Shown: positions 57,621 through 64,000 of the stretch, piece after piece
Layout: each line of letters begins with the position of its first letter
How positions within the stretch are numbered: position 1 is the stretch's first letter
DNA from: Trichomonas vaginalis G3
Lineage: Eukaryota > Parabasalia > Trichomonadida > Trichomonadidae
DNA length: 64,000 nucleotides
Direction: 5' to 3'
NCBI RefSeq assembly: GCF_026262505.1
Contig: NC_067204.1
Coordinates: 1,769,797 to 1,833,796, forward strand
The notes under the pieces: model-generated
What the model was told of the DNA's origin: nothing
Databases searched by the model: none
Seen by the model: only the letters and a program-made list of their open reading frames with translations
Program-made: the position numbers and the translations under genes

Positions 57621-58916
57621 TATCATAACGAACTACATATTTATCTTCTCTCTTTGTATAAATCTTCATTTGTTTCTCAATGTTCATTCCACCACAAGCT
57701 TTGAGAATTTCTATATAGTTGCGAATGAAATATGTTGTCATTGGTAATCTTTCGTTTAGCATGTAGTGGTCTTCAACAAGAAGTAAGTCAATAGTTCTAA
57801 CAGTTTCACATTCTTTTGGTATGTATCTCTTTATTTCATTATGTCTTGAGTCATTGAAGTAACCAATGGTAACATTAAATGCTATACCTGTTGCGTCAGA
57901 AATTTCTTGTACTTTAGTTTGAGGAAAGTCTCTAACACGAATGACTTCTCTCATGTGGTCAATAGTTTCTTCATTTACTCCAGCCTGAATGCAAGCATAA
58001 ACGAAACAATTGTCTTCTGTCATAAGTGCTGCAGTTCTTTTGTTCAGTTCATTGAAGATTTGGTAGTGTTCAAGATTTATAGGTAATGTGCAAAGATACT
58101 TCCAGAACTGACCGCTTCTCTTCTTATAAAACTTCTTTTCACCATTATCTTTCCAAAAGCTTTCTATAAGTGCTGGGTTTCCTGTTTGCTTAAGAGCTTC
58201 CAAAATGGCTTTCTGGTCATTTGTCAGTGTGCTTTCATCTCTATATGGTCTCTTTTTGGTTTGCCTTTCTTTACATCTGACATCGTTAAGCCTTCATATT
58301 CTGTTAAATCATACATCTTTATTTCAGTAAGATTCTTTATGTTTGTCAAGAAGAAGTCATAGTGCATTTCAACAATACCTGCAGCATTTGCTTCTATCTC
58401 TGATATAAAGTTTCTCCTTCAAGAGCTGATGTAGTAATGTTCCAATATTATTGAGGTTTAACGTAGAACATTCATACTTTCCACCAAGTTTATAACATAC
58501 CATCCATCTCTGTTGTGAGTTTATTTTAATTTTCTCTAAGAGTCTCATGAAAACCTTAACGAAATGATTGTGTAAGTAGTCTCTGTTTGGTTCATCTAAA
58601 GCTTCGATGTTAAAGTCAATGAGTCTATTGCCTGACTTCATATTTCTCTTCCTATTCTCTTCATCTTTCTTTAACCATCTCTCACCTTCTTTTGGTTTGT
58701 CGTCAATGGAACGAATGACATCGTTAGCTTTGCGAACTTGTTCTATAGCGCTCTTAAACATCTCTCTTCTCTGTTGTTTCAGTGTGTCGTCTCTTCTTCT
58801 TGTTTCACCAACGTTTGCATTTGTTATGTCAAACATTTCTCTTCTTACTTCATGAGGTACTGAACGTCTATGATATAAGTCAATAGCAACGTCATTTAAA
58901 GGAAATGCTCTTGCAT

Positions 58917-58941
58917 GGACTTCGTCCTCGCCGCGTTGCGG
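58917..58941 (-). repeat. Double-hairpin element, copy 4
   Basis: Same position and sequence in B's polymerase gene as copy 1 in A, inherited with the gene. Confidence 0.8.
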
Positions 58942-59208
58942 CTTTATGAACTCATGAATTTTATCATAACTTATTGCACCATTATAGTCATTGAGGATGT
59001 CAGCGAGTGCTTTTTTGTTTGTTGCGTAATGCTTTGCAACATCTATATTAGCTTCTGTAAGAAGTTGTTTTATTTCCGAGTGTTTCTAACTTAGACAACT
59101 TCCGATACATCTTTAGTAGGAAATAAAAAATATTTTTTGAAAAAATTAGATTAGATTTTTTAAAGTTATTTTTCAAAATAATTTAATATTTTTATTTTAA
59201 TGAAACAC

Positions 59209-59672
59209 ATGCAAGATTGCAAGTTCTTTTCATACAATGCTCTCGCTACTGCCATCAAGAATGAGTTCAATAATGCTCAAATGTTAATGTTATCTTTAAC
59301 AAGAAGTTTGTGAAAGAATCTAAGTTTGGTCAGTATGTCAGACCATTAGCTATCGTCATTGACCGCAAACGTTATACTTCACAAGAGTTAGCAGTAGTTT
59401 TGAAACAAAAGAGTTTCTTCGTGAATGTCAAAGATACTCATTATACTGTCATAAAGAACTCTAACGTTGACTTCTTCAGTATTGCTTTAAATCTTTCCGA
59501 ACAGAAAGAATATAAGAAGGGTGAAACAAATGTGAAATATTATCCTTCATCTCTGAAGACAATAACGAACAAAGATGTTATACAGAAATTCTTACCAAAG
59601 GTTGAAGAAGCTTCTATTGACATTGACGAAGGAAGTGAAATGGTTGAAGAAATAGACCCTGAAGCTTTATAA
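59209..59672 (+). pseudogene. Frameshifted copy of the conserved 154-aa protein
   Basis: Matches 37524-37988 but lacks one base near 59276 (AATGCTCAAATG for AATGCTTCAAATG). The remaining 120 codons (59310-59672) are open and identical in the main to A. Confidence 0.75.
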
Positions 59673-59696
59673 GAAAATTTATTTTTGAATAACTGA

Positions 59697-59960
59697 TGGT
59701 GTCACTACGTCACCATGTGTCACCAGGTTAATTAACTTCTCTTAAAAATGATGACAACATGACATCACATTTTGACGAAGTGCAAATCTTCACTTCGTGT
59801 CAAAATGCAAAAATAATGCTGAAAAATGAAATTTATTTTTGAAGAACTGAAGGTGTCACCAGGTTAATTAACTTCTCTGAAAAAATGAGACAACATGACA
59901 TCACATTTTGACACGAAGTGCAAATCTTCACTTCGTGTCAAAATGCAAAAATAATGCTGA
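59697..59960. repeat. Cassette repeats with two long palindromes
   Basis: Two direct copies (136-bp offset) of the cassette repeat GGTGTCAC... GGTTAATTAACTTCTCT each end in a palindrome. The second (59904-59945) has perfect 17-bp arms, CATTTTGACACGAAGTG and its complement, with an 8-nt loop. The first (59768-59807) lacks two bases in the left arm. Confidence 0.85.
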
Positions 59961-60061
59961 AAAATGAAATTTATTCCTTTATTTAAGAATGTTTGAACTG
60001 GTCCCGAAAGGAGGTCATGCAAAGTTATTTCTTCCTCCTCCTCTGTTTCATTTATTTTTGG

Positions 60062-60264
60062 TTAGTCTTCATATCGATATTTTACAACAATTCCCCAATG
60101 CATAAACTTTTCATAAGCTTTATATACCTTCAGAAATTTGCATAATCTTTAGAAGCATTTAGATATTGTTTAAATGCTTTGTATGTCTTCAGAAATTTTG
60201 CATAATCTTTTACATGTTGTTCATTCTCTTCTTCTGTCATGAGTTCCGAATATTCTAAATTCAT
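60062..60264 (-). pseudogene. Small Maverick protein with internal duplication and one frameshift
   Basis: The ATG at 60264 opens MNLEYSELMTEEENEQHVK with a repeated DYAKFLKTYKAFKQ unit. A one-base deletion in the second unit (AAATTTC for AAAATTTC) stops the frame after 44 codons; the next frame continues KVYKAYEKFMHWGIVVKY to 60062. Function unknown. Confidence 0.45.
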
Positions 60265-60318
60265 GTTCTTTCATATGAGATAAAATTTTATAAAAAAATA
60301 AAATTAGCTTAGATTTTT

Positions 60319-61146
60319 TTATTCTTCCTCTTTGAAGTTATCGAAATATTCTGTTATTTTTTCCTTCAGTAATGTTAAGTCTTCTTTGAATGTAAGTATT
60401 GTGCAACCTTTGATGTCATAGTGTGTTTGAGGAAGAGTATTTTTGACAATTTCCTTTATTTGCTCATTCGGTGTCATTGAAATCGGTAAGTTTTCACGAT
60501 AGAACCGGTTTCTGTCAGATTTATATATTTTAGCTAAGTCATAAAAGCTCTTGTTGTTTCTTCTGACTAAATGCAACATAACCATATCTTTATCTTCTTC
60601 TTTCTCCAACTCTTCAGTATATATCATATACTTATAACTCTTTTCCTTTCCTTTTGGTACCGAACGCGGTATTCTTTTCTGTATGCTTTTGTCTTTGGAT
60701 TCAATGACTTCATCTTTTGCTTGAAGTTTCTTTTCCACCTCTCCACGTTCTGCTTTATATAGTTCATCTAACATCATGAAAATATAACAAGCATAACGAG
60801 GTGAAGCCCACATTGCTACAGCATTTACTAAAAGTCTATGAACATAATAACCTTTCAAACCAGGAGCCAAATTCTTGCGATTTTCATACGGAATCTCTTC
60901 TCTCAGTTTTCCGAGGGAAGCAATCATATGAGGAAACTCTTCTAAAAGTTCTTTTGTCTGTTGGTTTTCAAACCAATGATATGCTTGCTTTGTAGAACGA
61001 AGAGCGTTCATTATACTTTGCATCTGGTACATATCGTCTTTGACCGAACGAATGAGTCTCAATTGTTTGTTATACTGTATGTATTCGTATTCTTCATTTA
61101 TGGCTTCATGAACGATAGCAATTGTTGTGTTCTCTGATGTTGACAT
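60319..61146 (-). CDS. KilA-N domain protein with coiled coil, about 275 aa
   Basis: The ATG at 61146 (MSTSENTT) is preferred; the frame upstream of it begins with a TTG in the shared leader. The KilA-N domain spans about residues 40-140, with YHWFENQQTKELLEEF and GYYVHRLLVNAVAMWASPRYACYIFMMLDELY. It is followed by a coiled coil (KKLQAKDEVIESKDKS) and a DUF3627-like C-terminal region (EELEKEEDKDMVMLHLVRRNN). KilA-N proteins are DNA-binding proteins of large DNA viruses and phages. It occurs only in B, in the variable region between polymerase and integrase. Confidence 0.8.
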   Translation of the reverse strand: MSTSENTTIAIVHEAINEEYEYIQYNKQLRLIRSVKDDMYQMQSIMNALRSTKQAYHWFENQQTKELLEEFPHMIASLGKLREEIPYENRKNLAPGLKGYYVHRLLVNAVAMWASPRYACYIFMMLDELYKAERGEVEKKLQAKDEVIESKDKSIQKRIPRSVPKGKEKSYKYMIYTEELEKEEDKDMVMLHLVRRNNKSFYDLAKIYKSDRNRFYRENLPISMTPNEQIKEIVKNTLPQTHYDIKGCTILTFKEDLTLLKEKITEYFDNFKEEE

Positions 61147-61174
61147 TACTGTCTTTACATACAAAATAAAAAAA
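61147..61174 (-). promoter_or_regulatory. Shared leader/promoter of the KilA-N gene
   Basis: 28 bp directly upstream of the ATG are identical to those upstream of the next gene (61847-61874): AT-rich with TTTTGTATGTAAAGACAGTA before the start. This suggests a copied promoter. Confidence 0.5.
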
Positions 61175-61234
61175 TTTGTTAGAAAAAAATTAGCGTTATT
61201 TTCTGACTTTCACAAAAGACCAAAAATAAACGCT

Positions 61235-61846
61235 TTACATGTATTTTTCAGCAACTTCGTCAAATAATTTTATAGCTTTATCTATCTCATCTACTTCAAA
61301 CGTTTCTTTACCTTTCGTGGGAGCACCATACATTTTCTCAAAAACTTCAAGCAGTTCTGTTTCAGCAGCTCTCATATCATTAACAAACACAACCTTGACT
61401 CTATTGACTGTACTGTCATATCTTTGAGTTATATTATATGTCCTTCCTATCTTATATCTTTTTGTGTTGAAGTCCTTCGGTTTCTGAACGATGTAAAGTA
61501 AGCCTTCACTGCAACGTTCCGTATCGAATGAACCATATGTTATGAAGTTATATCCAACAACTGGGTCTAACCATAACAAAACTATTGGTATAAGACTTTT
61601 GTCGATGAGATATGCTGTAGTTCCATAGAATCTTACTGATATCATAAGCTCAGGATTTCTTGTCAAAATTTTCTGAGTTGAAGCATTTCTAACCCAGTGG
61701 TTTGTTTTCTTTTCAGATGGTGTTATAATGTCTGACAAAGAATATTTGTTGTATTTCTTACAGTATCTTACGTTTAAATCACCAATTCTAACCACTTTGG
61801 TGTCATTGTCTATCTTTCTAACTGTTTCAAACTCAATGTTTGTCAT
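61235..61846 (-). CDS. KilA-N/Bro-like plus T5orf172 (GIY-YIG-related) protein, about 203 aa
   Basis: The start is the ATG at 61846 (MTNIEFETV) after the shared leader. Residues about 20-85 look like a small KilA/MSV199-type DNA-binding part (YCKKYNKYSLSDIITPSEKK, HWVRNASTQKIL, AYLIDKSLIPIVLLWLDP). The C-terminal half is a T5orf172 domain: LLYIVQKPKDFNTKRYKIGRT, NITQRYDS, AAETELLEVFEK and KGKETFEVD. Such proteins are common in large DNA viruses and phages. It may bind or cut DNA. Intact and B-specific. Confidence 0.78.
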   Translation of the reverse strand: MTNIEFETVRKIDNDTKVVRIGDLNVRYCKKYNKYSLSDIITPSEKKTNHWVRNASTQKILTRNPELMISVRFYGTTAYLIDKSLIPIVLLWLDPVVGYNFITYGSFDTERCSEGLLYIVQKPKDFNTKRYKIGRTYNITQRYDSTVNRVKVVFVNDMRAAETELLEVFEKMYGAPTKGKETFEVDEIDKAIKLFDEVAEKYM

Positions 61847-61874
61847 TACTGTCTTTACATACAAAATAAAAAAA
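61847..61874 (-). promoter_or_regulatory. Shared leader/promoter of the T5orf172 gene
   Basis: Identical over 28 bp to the leader of the KilA-N gene at 61147-61174. Confidence 0.5.
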
Positions 61875-61930
61875 TAAATAAAAATAAAAATAACTTTATT
61901 TTTATCTTTTATGAAAATTCATGAAAATTC

Positions 61931-61972
61931 AAGAGGGTAGAAATGAGGTTAGATCTAACCATCTACCCTAAA
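61931..61972. repeat. Internal copy of the end palindrome
   Basis: GGTTAGATCTAACC flanked by GGGTAGA and TCTACCC, as in the inverted repeats of A (29404-29455). It occurs here between the T5orf172 and integrase genes, not at an end. Confidence 0.75.
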
Positions 61973-61988
61973 CATTATTTTTGGTCAT

Positions 61989-62013
61989 GGACTTCGTCCT
62001 TGCCGCTTTGCGT
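61989..62013 (-). repeat. Double-hairpin element, copy 5
   Basis: On the minus strand: stem ACGC/GCGG around AAA (one outer mismatch), spacer CAA, stem GGAC/GTCC around GAA. It lies in the spacer upstream of the integrase 3' end. Confidence 0.7.
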
Positions 62014-62094
62014 CTTTATGACAAAAATAAATGGTACCATTAATGATATCACGACTGTTCTCATTCATGTCTGATTTACATCTAATGAAAAAGT

Positions 62095-63180
62095 TTAGAA
62101 GAATTTTCTTATTCTTTCTGGCTTATTTTTGTCTTTCCAGTACTCCCGCTCTAATGGTCCCAGATGTGTTGACTTTGACTCTCTCAAGTTCTTAGATGGT
62201 ATAACATCTTCAACGCCTCCTTCATATCTTACTTTATAAGTGTCATCGTTTATGTTGTAGCCAAGTATTTCAATAACCACTCCTCGCTTTGCTTCGTCAA
62301 TGGTTTCAGCAAGTTTGCCATTACTACTTTCGACTAATTTGTGACGAGGGTAAAACGCAATAGAGTCGTCAGCAGCTTTTATAAGATATCCATTACCTTG
62401 CGTAGAGTCTACGATATAATAGTTTCTACTTAACCTTAAACGTTTCTTTGTCAACGGTTTGTCGTCAAGAACTACACGAACTTTTGTACCAGGAATGAGG
62501 GTAAATTGTGTTGAATTTCTGATATTTTGTGTTTGACTTCGTTTCTTTTGTATATACTTTTCTTCTTGTTGTTGTGTCATTGAATTTGGTGTATGCCCTG
62601 TTGTAGAATGTGTTGAGGAATTGTAAACTTCGATGAAATGTTTCATTGTTTCTTCGGTAAAGTCTCGCTCTTGGTTTAAATCTCTGAGCGTTCTTATGAA
62701 GCGGTTTATGATACCGAGTATGTTATGGTTATGGTCTTCAGTAGTGTAGTGAGTTATGTTATGCTTAATGAGAAAATCTGTGATTTCATTGCTGAGGTAT
62801 GCACTGTCTTGGTCTGATGTTAAAGTACTTGGGCTATGTTCTGCTACAAACTTTTGTAAAACTCTTAACACTTCACGAGTTCCTTTATTCCTCATTGGAT
62901 ATGCATATGCTTTGCGAGTGTTAACATTAATGAAGATGAGGAATGGTTTATGTCCTCCTTTTCTGCTTTGAATGAGAGTGTCAAATTGGTATGCGTCAGG
63001 AGCGTTGGAGTAAATTGGTAAAAAGTAGTCGTAAGGGTTTATTTTTGTTTGATGTACAACATTTTTGTCAAAGAACCTTTTCACTTCAGCTCTGTTAGTA
63101 AATCCCCAACTCTTTGCAGCTTCATTGAATTTCTTAAATGACCTCCATGGATGTTGTTCGAATACTTCTTTCAAGCTCAT
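62095..63180 (-). CDS. int: Retrovirus-type integrase (Maverick B)
   Basis: 361 aa, nearly identical to 39407-40492, including Asp67, Asp123, Asn159 and the chromo-like C-terminus. Small differences include HSPST for HNPST and FIEVYN for FLEVYN. Intact despite the decay of B's polymerase. Confidence 0.88.
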   Translation of the reverse strand: MSLKEVFEQHPWRSFKKFNEAAKSWGFTNRAEVKRFFDKNVVHQTKINPYDYFLPIYSNAPDAYQFDTLIQSRKGGHKPFLIFINVNTRKAYAYPMRNKGTREVLRVLQKFVAEHSPSTLTSDQDSAYLSNEITDFLIKHNITHYTTEDHNHNILGIINRFIRTLRDLNQERDFTEETMKHFIEVYNSSTHSTTGHTPNSMTQQQEEKYIQKKRSQTQNIRNSTQFTLIPGTKVRVVLDDKPLTKKRLRLSRNYYIVDSTQGNGYLIKAADDSIAFYPRHKLVESSNGKLAETIDEAKRGVVIEILGYNINDDTYKVRYEGGVEDVIPSKNLRESKSTHLGPLEREYWKDKNKPERIRKFF

Positions 63181-63220
63181 TTATGTAAAGTTAAAGATTT
63201 TATTCTAGGCTAAAGCGCGT

Positions 63221-64000
63221 TCATTGAACGCGGTACCATGCGAATATAGTCACAAAGGGTGGCATATAATCTGCACCCGAGCCTGTTGGATTTGTTGTGA
63301 AAGTGTGTGAATGATTTCCTGCGGTTCCACAGAAAATACCTGCGCTTGAATCTACTGGGTCACTTGAAATATCATATCTATGCATTCCCTGTCTATCCGA
63401 ACCTGCTGCAAGATTTGTATAACCTCTTTTTGTTATTGAATGTGAATGACTACCTGTTGTGTTTGTAGTTCCTGTATGAGTGTGCGGTGGAAGGTTTGCT
63501 TCTTTAATTTTCTTCGAACCTCCTGTTTGCTTTGAATATCTAGCACAGTATAAGAATTTATCTACAATCTGCTTCCACGTACCAAAACCTAAAACTGTTT
63601 CTGGATTTGTTGAGTTCATTGACGTATAAATAGAACCAACAGGATATAATGTTTGAAGAATCTGAGCCTTCATTGTTTGAAGTTCATGTTTAACGTTTAT
63701 AACTTTATTGCCATCTTCAATATTTATATTGTTTGTTATTAAACCGTTAGGAAAAGTAGGAGGATAAATTCTTTGTTCTTGTACAGTTGCACCGTTTCTT
63801 CCTGTTTTTGTTACTATTTCGATGCATGCTTTAATTTCTTTAATCTTGATTGTTTGAAATTCTTCATGTGTATGGTTCTTGTCGGCTTTTCCATTAAGCG
63901 CAGCATTTACTTCCGACTTCTTTGCATAATTTTCATCTACATAAGTTTTGTCGGCTTTCTTATCTAACATTGCTGGTAGTTCATATGCTTCAAAGTTTCT
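63221..64000 (-). CDS. Phage-like fibre (Maverick B), C-terminal part
   Basis: The frame runs off the right edge; about 260 residues are seen. It has the KADK-HTH modules and the collar IYTSMNSTNPETVLGFGTWK. From HTHTGTTN to GNHSHTFTT the sequence is unrelated to A (ITKRGYTNLAAGSDRQGMH...SSAGIFCGTA), after which both end SGADYMPPFVTIFAWYRVQ. The HxH motifs of the metal-binding tip are kept. The tip was probably exchanged between elements. Confidence 0.8.
   Translation of the reverse strand, partial: RNFEAYELPAMLDKKADKTYVDENYAKKSEVNAALNGKADKNHTHEEFQTIKIKEIKACIEIVTKTGRNGATVQEQRIYPPTFPNGLITNNINIEDGNKVINVKHELQTMKAQILQTLYPVGSIYTSMNSTNPETVLGFGTWKQIVDKFLYCARYSKQTGGSKKIKEANLPPHTHTGTTNTTGSHSHSITKRGYTNLAAGSDRQGMHRYDISSDPVDSSAGIFCGTAGNHSHTFTTNPTGSGADYMPPFVTIFAWYRVQ

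Larger units (their letters stand above)
54026..59109 (-). pseudogene. polB: Protein-primed DNA polymerase B split by mariner and frameshifts
   Basis: All motifs of the A copy are present: FADFECS, DFDAVSLYPSAIA, ILNSIYGKT, YQDCDSMHIF. The gene is broken by mariner copy 2 at 56316-57622. It also has one-base indels near 54308 (3' end), 56250-56300, 58255 and 58413. The original start is the ATG at 59109. This copy cannot make a full enzyme, so B would need a polymerase supplied by another element. Confidence 0.9.
48588..64000. mobile_element. Maverick/Polinton 'B', right end outside window
   Basis: It starts at a terminal hairpin and has the same gene order and orientation as A. The capsid, membrane-protein and integrase genes are nearly identical to A. 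The left-end gene, the HNH gene and the KilA-N/T5orf172 region are specific to B. The polymerase carries a mariner insertion, and at least six genes carry one- or two-base frameshifts. At 64000 the element is still inside the fibre gene, so its right half, including the ATPase, is not seen. Confidence 0.9.

Noticed and set aside
59209-59672. Independent gene starting at 59310
   Set aside because: The sequence upstream matches the A gene to its natural start; one missing base explains the shorter frame.

Overview
The window looks like genomic DNA of the parabasalid protist Trichomonas vaginalis or a very close relative. The DNA is AT-rich and its genes lack introns. Initiator-like TCAYTW motifs lie just upstream of two host start codons. 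There are two copies of a mariner element matching the known Tvmar1 in size and transposase type, a BspA-like leucine-rich-repeat fragment, surface proteins with one C-terminal membrane anchor and an FENPYE tail, and several Maverick/Polinton DNA transposons. Species assignment is inference; no search was run.

Layout. (1) 1-7693: remnant of one Maverick family ('C') with a divergent major capsid protein, a heavily frameshifted coiled-coil gene, an unknown acidic-tailed gene and a GC hairpin followed by 28 T. (2) 7694-26392: host-type DNA with a frameshifted hypothetical gene, an all-helical tail-anchored protein, a 4.5-kb gene-free stretch holding a 2.2-kb foldback (two 805-bp arms), an MFS sugar transporter of the sucrose/SLC45 type, a tRNA-Met, a RING-like protein, and a run of 5'-truncated surface-protein genes. 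(3) 26393-27696: mariner copy 1. (4) 27910-28782: a surface-protein gene cut at its 5' side by a Maverick. (5) 28783-48587: Maverick 'A', about 19.8 kb, with 356-bp inverted repeats. (6) 48588-64000: Maverick 'B', in the same orientation, running off the window. Its DNA polymerase gene is interrupted by mariner copy 2.

Maverick A carries a virus-like gene set: protein-primed DNA polymerase B, retrovirus-type integrase, FtsK/HerA-like packaging ATPase, double-jelly-roll major capsid protein, candidate minor capsid proteins, a small membrane protein and a 1039-residue phage-like fibre (collagen-like stretch, KADK-HTH repeats, gp12/gp10-type collar tip). Intergenic gaps are short. I found no adenain-type protease. 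B is nearly identical to A in capsid and integrase. It differs in its left-end gene, has an HNH endonuclease gene where A has a tandem repeat, and carries KilA-N and T5orf172 genes where A has an SF3 helicase fragment.

Most interesting points: the fibre tips of A and B differ completely over about 50 residues between near-identical flanks; a 25-nt double-hairpin element recurs five times, in two unrelated genes coding a similar peptide; a palindrome near the element ends keeps its symmetry although A and B have different bases; and a small protein encoded in the inverted repeats resembles the C-terminal domain of B's HNH endonuclease. Many B genes and some A and C genes carry one-base frameshifts, so B looks non-autonomous unless some shifts are assembly errors.
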